A stretch of DNA of 64,000 nt from an uncultured Sphingomonadaceae bacterium (GTDB taxonomy: Bacteria; Pseudomonadota; Alphaproteobacteria; Sphingomonadales; Sphingomonadaceae): contig CALLJS010000002.1 in the NCBI GenBank assembly GCA_938050045.1, forward strand, positions 17,133-81,132, given 5' to 3'. This document shows positions 17,908-27,294 of this stretch, one piece after another (position 1 is the first letter of the stretch; each line of letters opens with the position of its first letter). Both the position numbers and the translations under genes were made by a program. The notes below the pieces were generated by a model that made no database searches, was not told the origin of the DNA, and saw nothing but the letters and a program-made list of their open reading frames with translations.

Positions 17908-19302
17908 ATGAAAATGACATCGCATGTTTTCCATTCCACGAGTTTGCGCGAATATGACATCAGGGGCATTATTGGCGAAACATTGGGCGAAAAAGATGCC
18001 TATGCTATTGGCCGTGGTTTTGGCACATTATTAGCCCGCGATGGCGGTAAAAAAGCGGCGATTGGTTATGATGGCCGGCTAAGCTCTCCCATGCTCGAAA
18101 AAGCCTTGGTTGCTGGATTGAATGACAGCGCAATAACAGCCGTGCGCATTGGCATGGGGCCAACGCCGATGTTATATTATGCTGAATGCATATTGGATGA
18201 TGTTGACGGCGGCATAGAAATAACCGGTAGCCACAACCCCGCTAATTATAATGGCTTCAAAATGGTGTTTAAGGGGCGTCCTTTTTTCGGGTCTGATATT
18301 CAAAAGCTGGGAACTATGGCGGCGGCAGGCGATTGGGATTCGGGTTCGGCTGGGTCGGAATCGCTCGACATCATGGATCAATATGTTGCGCGTATTTTGG
18401 AAGGGGCTCCACAAAAACCGTTTCGTATCGGTTGGGATGCTGGTAATGGAGCCGCAGGGCCGATAATTGAAAAATTGGTCGCGCAATTGCCAGGCGAGCA
18501 TTTTATGCTGTTCACTGAAGTCGATGGTAATTTCCCCAATCATCATCCCGATCCAACCGAAGAGGCTAATCTGACCGATTTGAAAAAATTAGTCGCCGAC
18601 AATAAGCTCGACTTTGGAGTGGCTTTTGATGGTGATGGTGATCGTATCGGTGCTATTGACGGGCAGGGCCGCGTTATTTGGGGGGACCAATTGCTGCAAA
18701 TCTATGCGCAAGAAGTTTTGAAAGCATTACCAGGGTCCACGATTATAGCCGATGTTAAGGCCTCGCAGGCGCTTTATGACCGCGTTAATGAACTTGGCGG
18801 GCAGCCCTTAATGTGGAAAACAGGGCATAGTTTGATTAAGTCCAAAATGAAGGAAACAGGGTCGCCATTAGCGGGCGAAATGAGCGGCCATGTGTTTTTC
18901 AAACATGAATATTATGGGTTTGATGATGCGCCTTATGCCGCAATTCGTCTGATGAGTGCATCGGCTAGCATTGGTCAGTCGGTGACTGAATTGCGCGGCG
19001 CGATGAAGGAAATGATAAATACGCCAGAGATGCGCTTTCAGGTTGATGAGAGCCGCAAATTTGCAGTGATTGATGAAGTGTTAGAACGCCTCTTTGCTGA
19101 TGGGGCAGATGTGAACAATACCGACGGCGCGCGGGTGAATACCGCCGATGGTTGGTGGCTCTTGCGCGCTTCGAACACCCAAGATGTGTTGGTTGCGCGG
19201 GCTGAGGCATCATCCAAAGAGGGGCTAGAGCGGTTGATGACACAAATTGATAAGCAGCTTGCTTTATCAGGGTTAGAGCGCGGCGAAACAGTAGGACATT
19301 GA
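17908..19302 (+). CDS. pgmG: Phosphoglucomutase/phosphomannomutase
   Basis: It interconverts hexose 1- and 6-phosphates (glucose and mannose), feeding nucleotide-sugar and exopolysaccharide synthesis. The catalytic phosphoserine loop is TGSHNPANYNGFK, the metal loop DGDGDRIGAID, the sugar-binding loop GEMSGHVFF and the phosphate loop RASNTQDVLVARAE. At 464 residues it is close to sphingomonad PgmG. It is 1 kb upstream of ugd and the glycan locus, consistent with supplying glucose 1-phosphate. Confidence 0.93.
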   Translation: MKMTSHVFHSTSLREYDIRGIIGETLGEKDAYAIGRGFGTLLARDGGKKAAIGYDGRLSSPMLEKALVAGLNDSAITAVRIGMGPTPMLYYAECILDDVDGGIEITGSHNPANYNGFKMVFKGRPFFGSDIQKLGTMAAAGDWDSGSAGSESLDIMDQYVARILEGAPQKPFRIGWDAGNGAAGPIIEKLVAQLPGEHFMLFTEVDGNFPNHHPDPTEEANLTDLKKLVADNKLDFGVAFDGDGDRIGAIDGQGRVIWGDQLLQIYAQEVLKALPGSTIIADVKASQALYDRVNELGGQPLMWKTGHSLIKSKMKETGSPLAGEMSGHVFFKHEYYGFDDAPYAAIRLMSASASIGQSVTELRGAMKEMINTPEMRFQVDESRKFAVIDEVLERLFADGADVNNTDGARVNTADGWWLLRASNTQDVLVARAEASSKEGLERLMTQIDKQLALSGLERGETVGH

Positions 19303-19313
19303 TACGAATCACT

Positions 19314-19503
19314 ATGCGTAAATTTTAACCTATTTGTTTTTGCGATTATCTGCGCCCTGATCGCAATTTACGCCATGTCGTCTTTGGTCAATCAAGCTGC
19401 ACCATCCGATGTTCCTAAATTGGTCTGGTTTGTTTCAGGATTAAACCCTGTACAAATGTCGGGCCTGAGATATGAGTATGCATGCTTGACTTTTGGGCGA
19501 TAA
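19314..19503 (+). pseudogene. Small membrane-protein gene with a one-base frameshift
   Basis: ATG 19314 starts M-R-K-F and stops at once. Removing one T from the run at 19323-19326 joins it to an open frame that encodes NLFVFAIICALIAIYAMSS, a convincing membrane helix, and then a tail of about 40 residues ending at 19503. The frameshifted frame has no start of its own before ATG 19375. It is either a decayed gene or a homopolymer sequencing error. I do not recognise the family. Confidence 0.4.
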
Positions 19504-19543
19504 GCTGTGATTTAATCGATTGATTAAACATGAGGGTTTTAGC

Positions 19544-20215
19544 ATGAGCATGACGATCACTATTAGAGACGATATTGCAACAATCACCTTGGATGATAGC
19601 AAGGCCAATGCGATTGATTGGGATTGGATGGCGGCCTTTATGACGTTGCTGGGTCAAGCCGAAAGTGATGCAAAAGCTCTGATTATTACAGGGCGTAAGG
19701 GCGTGTTTAGCGGCGGATTTAACCTGAAAAAATTACCGAATGCATCGCGCGAAGAATTGAGCAAATTGCTTGACGATGCCAGCGAGATGCTGGCGCGTAT
19801 ATATGAAAGTAAATTGCCCATCATTGCAGCATGCAGCGGCCATGCTATTGCAATGGGCAGCTTTCTTTTATGCGCTTGTGATACGCGCATTGGCATAAAA
19901 GGCGATTATAAATTTGGCGCGAATGAAACGTTGAATAATATGAACCTGCCCGTGTTTGCGGTTGAATTACCGCGCGATAGATTAAACCCGCATTATATGA
20001 CGCGCAGTTTGATTCAATCGGAAATATATGGCGTTGATGATGCGATAAAGGCTGGTTATTTGGATATGGCGGTTAACGAAGATGCCCTGCTGTCCACCGC
20101 CCAAAAAATAGCCAAGCAATTGGCACAATTACCCGCGCGTGCCTACCATGCGAATAAAGGGTTTGTGAGGGGGCATACGTTAAAACTTATCCGCGATGCT
20201 ATTGGTTCTTATTGA
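19544..20215 (+). CDS. Enoyl-CoA hydratase/isomerase family protein
   Basis: A crotonase-fold enzyme acting on acyl-CoA thioesters. The oxyanion-hole segments are GRKGVFSGGFNLKKL and CSGHAIAMGSFLLCACDTRIG. The normal catalytic glutamates of hydratases are not obvious in GANETLNNMNLPVFA, so the exact reaction (hydratase, isomerase or hydrolase) is unclear. At 223 residues it is shorter than most (about 260) because the C-terminal helices are reduced. ATG 19544 (MSMTITIRDDIAT) is preferred to an earlier in-frame start at 19520. Confidence 0.85.
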   Translation: MSMTITIRDDIATITLDDSKANAIDWDWMAAFMTLLGQAESDAKALIITGRKGVFSGGFNLKKLPNASREELSKLLDDASEMLARIYESKLPIIAACSGHAIAMGSFLLCACDTRIGIKGDYKFGANETLNNMNLPVFAVELPRDRLNPHYMTRSLIQSEIYGVDDAIKAGYLDMAVNEDALLSTAQKIAKQLAQLPARAYHANKGFVRGHTLKLIRDAIGSY

Positions 20216-20312
20216 TATTATAAATATGCTTCATCAACCTATCATAATATTCTAAACGTGATTTTAAGCCTTTGTTGGCATAGCGTTTTAGATTGAATAG
20301 GCGGATGATAAT

Positions 20313-21611
20313 ATGAAAATTGCAATGATCGGAACTGGCTATGTGGGTCTTGTGTCGGGGGCGTGTTTCTCTGACTTTGGCCATGATGTCATCTGCGTTG
20401 ATAAAGATGCATCAAAGATTAGCGCGCTCGAAGATAATATCATGCCGATATATGAACCTGGTCTTGATGCGCTGGTTGCGCGTAATGTTGCGGCTGGGCG
20501 GTTATCCTTTACAACCTCTATCGATACCGTCAAAAGTGCCGATGCTATATTCATCGCGGTTGGCACGCCATCGCGGCGCGGCGATGGGCATGCTGATCTT
20601 AGCTATGTTTATGCGGCTGCGGCCGAGATTGCCGACCATTGCGCTGTAAATGCTATAATCGTGACTAAATCTACTGTGCCTGTGGGTACGGGCGATGAAG
20701 TCGAACGGATCATGCGCGAGCAAGCGCCCGATAAGAATATATCGGTTGTATCAAACCCTGAATTTTTGCGAGAGGGTGCTGCCATTGATGATTTTAAGCG
20801 GCCTGATCGTATTGTGATTGGGAGCGAAAATGAAGATGCTAGCCAAGTGATGCGCGAAATTTATCGGCCCTTATTTTTGAATGAATCGCCGCTTTTATTT
20901 ACTGGTCGCCGCACGGCCGAACTGATAAAATATGCGGCTAATGCCTTTTTGGCGACTAAGATAACGTTCATTAATGAAATGGCTGATTTATGCGAAAAAG
21001 TTGGCGCAAATGTCCAAGATGTATCGCGCGGGATGGGTTCGGATAATCGGATTGGTAGAAAATTTTTGAACGCTGGGCCAGGTTATGGCGGCTCTTGTTT
21101 TCCCAAAGATACGCTTGCGTTGATGAAAACAGCCCAAGATTATGACAGTCCGATGCGCATTGTGGAATCCGTGGTACAGGTTAATGAATGCCGGAAACGT
21201 GCTATGGGCCGCAAAGTCATAGAAGCTATGGGCGGCGATGTGCGCGGCAAAAAAATTGCGTTATTGGGCCTAACGTTCAAACCCAATACCGATGATATGC
21301 GCGATGCTCCTTCAATTGCTATTGTTGGTGCATTAGAAGATGCTGGCGCGCAGATTTGCGCATATGACCCCGAAGGGATGAATGCCGCCTCCGATATGTT
21401 GCCGCAGGTGGAAATGAAGCAAGATGCATATCAAGCAACGCAGAGCGTAGATGCATTGGTCATTGTGACAGAATGGGATATTTTTAGAGCATTGGATTTG
21501 AAACGTATTTTATCTTCTATGGCGGGCAATATCATGGTTGATTTGCGCAATATATACAATGCAGGTGATATGAGAGATATTGGCTTTTCTTACACTAGCG
21601 TTGGCCGATAG
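20313..21611 (+). CDS. ugd: UDP-glucose 6-dehydrogenase
   Basis: It oxidises UDP-glucose to UDP-glucuronate with two NAD+. The N-terminal Rossmann motif is IGTGYVGLVSGACFSDFGH. The catalytic cysteine lies in GPGYGGSCFPKDTLAL, with the conserved FLATKITFINEMADLCE helix before it. The length of 432 is normal. It opens the polysaccharide locus and supplies UDP-glucuronic acid for an acidic glycan. Confidence 0.96.
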   Translation: MKIAMIGTGYVGLVSGACFSDFGHDVICVDKDASKISALEDNIMPIYEPGLDALVARNVAAGRLSFTTSIDTVKSADAIFIAVGTPSRRGDGHADLSYVYAAAAEIADHCAVNAIIVTKSTVPVGTGDEVERIMREQAPDKNISVVSNPEFLREGAAIDDFKRPDRIVIGSENEDASQVMREIYRPLFLNESPLLFTGRRTAELIKYAANAFLATKITFINEMADLCEKVGANVQDVSRGMGSDNRIGRKFLNAGPGYGGSCFPKDTLALMKTAQDYDSPMRIVESVVQVNECRKRAMGRKVIEAMGGDVRGKKIALLGLTFKPNTDDMRDAPSIAIVGALEDAGAQICAYDPEGMNAASDMLPQVEMKQDAYQATQSVDALVIVTEWDIFRALDLKRILSSMAGNIMVDLRNIYNAGDMRDIGFSYTSVGR

Positions 21612-21652
21612 ATTTCTATAGCGACGTCCTGAACATAGATTAAGGACAGAAT

Positions 21653-21838
21653 ATGGAAGTGGTAGATACCAAATTAGCGGGCTGTAAAATCATAATCCCC
21701 CAAAAATTTGGAGACAATCGCGGTTATTTTACCGAAAGCTGGAATCAAGTGACGATGAAGTCTGCAGGCATTTCGGTTGATTTTGTTCAAGATAATCACA
21801 GCTTTTTTATGCATAAAGGCACGCTTGATGAAAAATAA
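21653..21838 (+). pseudogene. Truncated dTDP-4-dehydrorhamnose 3,5-epimerase (rmlC) fragment
   Basis: The first 57 or so residues match RmlC (CKIIIPQKFGDNRGYFTESWN; FVQDNHSFFMHKGTL). Normal RmlC continues RGLHFQ... for a further 120 residues with the catalytic His and Tyr. Here the frame turns to DEK and stops. The convergent aminotransferase ends 12 bases later. The rest was probably deleted when the locus was rearranged. No rmlA, rmlB or rmlD is seen in the window. It cannot be an active epimerase. Confidence 0.8.
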
Positions 21839-21850
21839 AGATTAGAGCGT

Positions 21851-23029
21851 TTACTGCATGCTCTCCATCACTTCGGTGATAGAGGCGCATATTTTTTCCA
21901 TATCATCATCCAATAATGTCGGATGAACCATGAACATCACGCTGGTTTCGCCCAATTCTTTTGCTATGGGCAAGCGTGTTTTTGGCCGCCATGGCGTGTT
22001 ATCAAATGCCTTTTCCAGATAGATTTCCGAACATGTCCCGTGCATTACGGGGATATTTTTTTCGCGCAATTTTGCAACCAGCGCATCGCGGTTGATCTGC
22101 GTTTCGGGCCTTATATAGGCATAATAACGATAATAAGCATGCTCAAACCCATCATCGGGTTTTGGCGTTCGTATCATTGCACCAAATGGCGCAAGGGCCT
22201 GCGCTATCATGGCGGCATTTTTTGTGCGGCGCGCGCGCCAATCAGCCATGCGCTGTAATTGAACACGCCCTATCACCGATTGCATTTCTAACATCCGCCA
22301 ATTGGTGCCAAAGCTGTCATGGACAAACCGAAAACCAGGCGGATGTTGCCGATTATAGACGGCATCCCAATCCTTGCCATGGTCTTTATAGGACCACATA
22401 AATTTCCATAAATCGGCATCTTGGGTAGTGACCATACCGCCTTCGCCGCCCGTGGTCATAATCTTGTCTTGGCAAAATGACCAAGCACCAATCTGGCCAA
22501 AACTGCCCACTGATTGGCCATTAATTGCCGCGCCATGCGCTTGGGCGCAATCCTCTATGACGGCAATGTCATGCGCCTTGGCCAAACGCATAATCGCGGG
22601 CATATCGGCTGGCCATCCGCCCAAATGTACAAGGATAATGGCCTTTGTCGCTGTCGTGATTTTAGGGGCTATCGTTTCTGCGCTTAAATTCCCGCTATCA
22701 TGGTCAACATCTGCAAAAACAGGGGTCGCACCAGCGTTCACGACGCTGGATACAGATGCAATAAAGCTGCGCGGAGTGACGATTACTTCATCCTCCGCTA
22801 TTTTATTATGGACACCGATACCCAATGCTTTCAACGCAAGATCCAACGCCAAAGTGCCATTGGCTAGAGCGATTGCATGATTGCTATTGGCCCAAGTTGC
22901 AAATTCCCGTTCAAATTCTCGGCCGATTTGCCCTGTCCAATAATTAACTTTATTCGATGCAATCACATCGCGCACGGCATCGGATTCCTCATCGGTGAAA
23001 TGCGGCCAAGAAGGATAAATATTATGCAT
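21851..23029 (-). CDS. DegT/DnrJ/EryC1/StrS family sugar aminotransferase
   Basis: A PLP-dependent aminotransferase that places an amino group on a keto nucleotide-sugar. The PLP lysine is in GAWSFCQDKIMTTGGEGG, the aspartate for the pyridine N is in IAVIEDCAQAHGA, and the N-terminus YWTGQIGREFEREFATW is typical. The length of 392 is normal. It stands alone on its strand, between truncated rmlC and a divergent sulfotransferase. The dehydratase that supplies its substrate is not obvious in the window. Confidence 0.9.
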   Translation of the reverse strand: MHNIYPSWPHFTDEESDAVRDVIASNKVNYWTGQIGREFEREFATWANSNHAIALANGTLALDLALKALGIGVHNKIAEDEVIVTPRSFIASVSSVVNAGATPVFADVDHDSGNLSAETIAPKITTATKAIILVHLGGWPADMPAIMRLAKAHDIAVIEDCAQAHGAAINGQSVGSFGQIGAWSFCQDKIMTTGGEGGMVTTQDADLWKFMWSYKDHGKDWDAVYNRQHPPGFRFVHDSFGTNWRMLEMQSVIGRVQLQRMADWRARRTKNAAMIAQALAPFGAMIRTPKPDDGFEHAYYRYYAYIRPETQINRDALVAKLREKNIPVMHGTCSEIYLEKAFDNTPWRPKTRLPIAKELGETSVMFMVHPTLLDDDMEKICASITEVMESMQ

Positions 23030-23230
23030 TGCTCATTCCATTTGCCCAAATTTTTTTAGAACCTTATGGCAGTTCGCGCGATAGGGTCAATCTTTATGAT
23101 AAGTTCATCAATTATTGCAGTATATGAAAAACTCATTGCAATCGTGATATCAACGAGTCATGGATTACCCTATGGACAGCGATAGGCAAAAGATTATGGC
23201 TTTGAGGCCATTTAGAGGGAATGATAGGTG

Positions 23231-24100
23231 ATGCGCGATGCAACGGATTTTACGCCGCTTATCATTATAGGCGCAGGGCGTTCGGGCACCAATATTTTGC
23301 GCGATACATTGTGCAATATTGAGGGCTTTGCAACATGGGATTGCGATGAGATTAACCCGATATGGCGGCATGGTAATTTAGCGGCATCGCATGATGAATT
23401 TGACGCAACTATGGCGACACCCTCTGTCAAAAAATTCATAAAATCTGCATTTCATCAACAATGGCTGCACAGCGGCAAACCAAAATATATGGTCGAAAAA
23501 ACCTGCGCGAATAGCCTGCGTATTCCCTTCATTGCCGAGATTTTTCCAGATGCCAAATTCCTGTTCATTGTGCGCGATGGCGTTGATGTTTTGGCGTCGG
23601 CCAAAAAAAGATGGCGCGGCGAGATGGATGTACAAAGCTTGCCTTATTATTGGGCCAAAATTCGCTATACGCCGTTCATGGATCTGCCCATTTATGGGCT
23701 GCGCTTTGTTAAAGCCCGCGCGCAATTATTGTTTGGTAATAAGGCGCATATGGCGTTTTGGGGGCCTCAATTTGCCGATATGGTGCATCTGGATAAAGAC
23801 ACATCATTGGATGAATTATGCGTGCGGCAATGGCGCGCTTGCGTGGAAAAAGCGCATGATGATTTAGAAGCTTTCGGCGATTATCATAGGCTTAAATATG
23901 AAGATTTAACGGCGAATCCAAGCCAAGAAATTAGCAATATTATCCACTATTTAGGGCAAGATATTGCAATGGAAAAAGTCGAACAAGCCTGCGCATCGGT
24001 GCACCGCAGTTCGGTAGGTAAAGGCCGCAGCGATAGACCGAGCGATGCGATTATGACGCTCATTGAGAAACCGCTAAAGCGGTTCGATTATCATGGGTAA
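23231..24100 (+). CDS. Sulfotransferase (PAPS-dependent)
   Basis: It transfers sulfate from PAPS to an acceptor. The 5'-phosphosulfate-binding loop is LIIIGAGRSGTNILRDTLC, and the 3'-phosphate-binding region includes FLFIVRDGVDVLASAKKRW. RLKYEDLTANPSQEISNIIHYLG is the conserved C-terminal part. ATG 23231 follows a GTG at 23228. In this glycan locus it probably sulfates a polysaccharide or a lipid-linked sugar. The acceptor is not predictable. Confidence 0.85.
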   Translation: MRDATDFTPLIIIGAGRSGTNILRDTLCNIEGFATWDCDEINPIWRHGNLAASHDEFDATMATPSVKKFIKSAFHQQWLHSGKPKYMVEKTCANSLRIPFIAEIFPDAKFLFIVRDGVDVLASAKKRWRGEMDVQSLPYYWAKIRYTPFMDLPIYGLRFVKARAQLLFGNKAHMAFWGPQFADMVHLDKDTSLDELCVRQWRACVEKAHDDLEAFGDYHRLKYEDLTANPSQEISNIIHYLGQDIAMEKVEQACASVHRSSVGKGRSDRPSDAIMTLIEKPLKRFDYHG

Positions 24101-24109
24101 GGCGATTGA

Positions 24110-25453
24110 ATGATGCGTCATTTTTCGCCCAAAGGATTGCAGAAAAATAGCATGACTAGCCTATTGGCAAGTGCAATGATGATCGTCCCAACATTCCTTA
24201 TTCCTTTTCTTCTTAATCGGACAATCACCATTGCTGAATATGCAATTTATGCGACGATCTTATCATATTTGCCATTGGTAAATATTTTGGCGCAATCGGT
24301 GCGCTTGGCGAGTGCTTCACGGATAAGAGTATTGAATGAGCAGTATCGCTCTGAAGAAGTGCGCACTAGTTTTTTTGCGACTATAATTGGAATCGCGTTC
24401 ATACAAATCATATTGGTTTCTGGGGCCATTGAATTATTTTTGTACTGGCAGCATGATGCTGGTGATAATGCTATTATGCGCTACGGTTTATATTGCCTCA
24501 ACATCAATGTGATTGGCACTATCTGTATTGCTTTGGTTGCGAGCAGCGGTTCGGCTCAGTCGGATTTCTTACCCGAAAATATATCCAAACCGCTGCCCAA
24601 TTTATTATTAGCTGTTGGCTTAGCCTTGCTCTATGCAGGGATTGGCAATCAAAACCTCGATAGGGTGTTTATAATTTTTGCAATCACCCCATGGATTGTA
24701 TTTATTATTTTGGCTTTTCTTTATTGGCCAGAGCTGAAGATGATTATGGGCAAAATATCATGGGTTAAGACATCAATAATGGCTTATTTTTTGCGCACTT
24801 ATTTGGGGCATAGTTGGTGGAATTTAATGGCCTATTTGGCGACAATGGTTTCGGTGACTTTGGTGGCAATATTCCATTCTCAATATGTTGTTACTTTTAG
24901 CATCGCAACGATGCTGGTTGCGCTTAGTGCTGCTATTCCTATTGCTATCATGGGGCCGCTGGCAGTAAAGGTGAATATGGTAAACCAACAAACGATGGCC
25001 GAGAAAAAATCATTTTTCCGAACCGTTAATTCTTATTTTCAAATTTATATTCTGGCTATTTCAATCGCTATCTTGCTCATTCCAGAGCAGTTTTTCATTC
25101 TCTGGGTTGGGCCAATATTGGGCCCAGAAGTACAAATATTCATCTATTATTTGCTTCCTGCTTATGCTTTGCGTTTGCTCAATATGGCGTTTAACATTTA
25201 TATGATATCCTATGGCAAACAAGAAAAATTGATATTCAGCCCCGCGCTTGAGGCTTTTATAGCGACCGTTGGCGGATTGGTTTTGGGAAATTTTTATGGC
25301 GTAGAAGGCGTGGCTTTGGCGTTGCTGTTGGCGGCAATTACGCGCACAATTTTAACAATTTTTTTCGACCGCAAAATTTTGGTTGAGCATATAGATATTA
25401 GCAAAGGCGATTTTTTAATTACAAGGCCGAAATTACCCAGTTTTTTCTTGTGA
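24110..25453 (+). CDS. Wzx-like polysaccharide flippase
   Basis: A membrane protein of 447 residues with about 12 hydrophobic segments and the layout of the MOP/Wzx superfamily (first helix pair MTSLLASAMMIVPTFLIPFLLN, a mid-loop of polar residues, and the final LLLAAITRTILTIFF). Such proteins flip lipid-linked oligosaccharides across the inner membrane. It starts 9 bases after the sulfotransferase, so they are co-transcribed. I see no Wzy polymerase nearby. Confidence 0.8.
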   Translation: MMRHFSPKGLQKNSMTSLLASAMMIVPTFLIPFLLNRTITIAEYAIYATILSYLPLVNILAQSVRLASASRIRVLNEQYRSEEVRTSFFATIIGIAFIQIILVSGAIELFLYWQHDAGDNAIMRYGLYCLNINVIGTICIALVASSGSAQSDFLPENISKPLPNLLLAVGLALLYAGIGNQNLDRVFIIFAITPWIVFIILAFLYWPELKMIMGKISWVKTSIMAYFLRTYLGHSWWNLMAYLATMVSVTLVAIFHSQYVVTFSIATMLVALSAAIPIAIMGPLAVKVNMVNQQTMAEKKSFFRTVNSYFQIYILAISIAILLIPEQFFILWVGPILGPEVQIFIYYLLPAYALRLLNMAFNIYMISYGKQEKLIFSPALEAFIATVGGLVLGNFYGVEGVALALLLAAITRTILTIFFDRKILVEHIDISKGDFLITRPKLPSFFL

Positions 25454-25459
25454 CCGCGC

Positions 25460-26677
25460 TCATAGCTGCGCGATAATATCATCCCATTGGGCTAAAATTG
25501 CAGAGAGGGTCATTTCAGCGCGCACAATCTCGACTTGGTTTGCCATGCGCCGCCGCAACGCTGCATCCTCGCTTAACCGTGTTATAGCTTTGGCAATCCC
25601 CTCTATGTCATCGGGCGTGACAACCAAAGCAACTTCGCGCTCTGTGCAAAATTGCGCTAAGGCACTATCAGGTTCGACAATTACCAATGCGGGTAAACCC
25701 AAATCCCAATAGGTCAGGGTTTTGGATGGAAAGGCGAATTGATATACGCCTGCCTCTAGTGAGACGATACCAATATCGGCTTTGGCAATTTCGTGGCGCG
25801 CTTGTTCAAAGGGGCGGTGCGCCAAAAAATGGATGTTATCCGCATTTTGGCTGCGCGATTTAAGCATATCCAATGCTTTACCCTCGCCCATAAAGCTTAG
25901 CGTAGCATTATCCGCATTCGCCATATGCATAGCATCGATTACATTGTCTAATTTTTGAAACATTCCCAAATTACCCGCAAAGATAAAATTGACTTTATCG
26001 CTCTTCGCTTCTTTTTGGGCTGCGATTGACAGAGGCTTATGCTTTTCAGCGGGAGCATCAAAAGATTGCAAACCAAAATTATTGATGATGCGGATATTAT
26101 CGTCCTTACCGCTAAGGCTGCTTATCTTATTGGCCATATCCTGAGACAGGGTGATGATGCGATCTGCTTTGCACCGCGTTTTGCGCTCTAATAAAGCCAA
26201 TATTTTATAGAGCGGGTTGCTGGGTTTCAAATATCCCATATGCGCTGCTAATTCAGGATAAATATCTTGGATATGATAGAGGAATTTGGCATCAAAAATA
26301 CGTGCGATTAGACTTGCCGATACACCTTGGATAACAGGCGGGATAGAGGCACTCCAGATCAAATCATAACGCTCGCCTCGTATGCGCGCGATGATAGATT
26401 TACACAAGGCTCTGCCTGCAAAAGCAAAACTGCCCAATTTGCGCATAAGCGCGATATTGGCCAAAGGAAAACGGCGCAGGCGTGTGACGCTGACGCCGCT
26501 TAAAACTTCATGGCGCGGGTTTTGTTTGGCGCGGTCGCTCGCTTTATAGCAGGGCTGCTCGCACCATATTTCAACGCTATGTCCATTTGCGCTCATGCGG
26601 GCTGCTAATGTACGCAGCATAGAGGCATAGGGCGGGCTGTCGGGCCAAAAATGCCGATAGATTATGAGGATTCTCAT
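25460..26677 (-). CDS. GT4 glycosyltransferase, WbuB-like (probable FucNAc transferase)
   Basis: A retaining glycosyltransferase with the N-terminal start ILIIYRHFWPDSPPYASMLR. The C-terminal part has the family-4 donor site (FIFAGNLGMFQKLDNVIDAM, GEGKALDMLKSR, and E-x7-E near DIGIVSLEAGVYQFAFPSK). The length of about 405 fits WbuB, which in E. coli follows fnlABC and adds L-FucNAc. The same gene neighbours here support that donor. ATG 26677 is 3 bases after the preceding sugar transferase stop; an earlier in-frame ATG at 26704 would overlap it. Confidence 0.75.
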   Translation of the reverse strand: MRILIIYRHFWPDSPPYASMLRTLAARMSANGHSVEIWCEQPCYKASDRAKQNPRHEVLSGVSVTRLRRFPLANIALMRKLGSFAFAGRALCKSIIARIRGERYDLIWSASIPPVIQGVSASLIARIFDAKFLYHIQDIYPELAAHMGYLKPSNPLYKILALLERKTRCKADRIITLSQDMANKISSLSGKDDNIRIINNFGLQSFDAPAEKHKPLSIAAQKEAKSDKVNFIFAGNLGMFQKLDNVIDAMHMANADNATLSFMGEGKALDMLKSRSQNADNIHFLAHRPFEQARHEIAKADIGIVSLEAGVYQFAFPSKTLTYWDLGLPALVIVEPDSALAQFCTEREVALVVTPDDIEGIAKAITRLSEDAALRRRMANQVEIVRAEMTLSAILAQWDDIIAQL

Positions 26678-26679
26678 GC

Positions 26680-27282
26680 TCAAGACCCGCTGATTGTGCG
26701 CCATAATATGCGCATGTCTTCGATGAAACTATAATTGTCTAAATAAGCCCGATTAATGGCGATCTTATCGGGCCAAAGCACTGCATCATTATAGGCTTGC
26801 GGATCATCTTGGGCTGCTAATATATCCTCCTCATTACGATATTTTAACGTTGCTGGCCCAGTGATGCCAGGCCGTAATTTCAAAATCACCCTATCCTCGC
26901 CTTTTAATGTATCGGCATAACCAGGCATATCGGGACGCGGCCCAATGAAGGACATTTCACCGATGATTATATTCCATAATTGCGGTAATTCATCGATTTT
27001 ACTTTTGCGAAAAAAAGCTCCCGATGCTGATATGCGTGTATCATTGGCGGCTGTGACATAGCCCGCTTTTGATGCTTCATTGGCGCGCATCGTGCGTATC
27101 TTATAGATGGTGAAAGGCTTGCTATATCGGCCAATGCGTCTTTGCGAAAATAAGCCGCTGGCGTTGCAATCGATGCGGGCAATGAGCATGGCTATCAATA
27201 GGATGGGCCATGTCAGTAGCAATAATAGTAACGCAAATAGGACATCAAATATCCGTTTTATGGCGCGTTGAAACAAGGTCAC
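26680..27282 (-). CDS. Initiating sugar-1-phosphate transferase (PglC/WcaJ type)
   Basis: A monotopic membrane enzyme that moves a phospho-sugar from a UDP-sugar to undecaprenyl phosphate, the first step of glycan assembly. One N-terminal hydrophobic hairpin (ALLLLLLTWPILLIAMLI) precedes the catalytic part with SKIDELPQLWNIIIGEM, the D-E dyad of the family, and SFIGPRPDMPGY. The length of 200 equals the small PglC form. It follows fnlC by 12 bases and precedes the GT4. Confidence 0.88.
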   Translation of the reverse strand: MTLFQRAIKRIFDVLFALLLLLLTWPILLIAMLIARIDCNASGLFSQRRIGRYSKPFTIYKIRTMRANEASKAGYVTAANDTRISASGAFFRKSKIDELPQLWNIIIGEMSFIGPRPDMPGYADTLKGEDRVILKLRPGITGPATLKYRNEEDILAAQDDPQAYNDAVLWPDKIAINRAYLDNYSFIEDMRILWRTISGS

Positions 27283-27294
27283 AGATATAGGCCT

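Noticed and set aside
19480..19520. Sigma-70 promoter TTGACT with a -10 near 19510
   Set aside because: The -10 match is poor at 17-base spacing and better only at 19, so it was not listed.
22428..22880. 150-codon plus-strand frame over the aminotransferase
   Set aside because: Antisense shadow rich in proline and serine; no start signal or motif.
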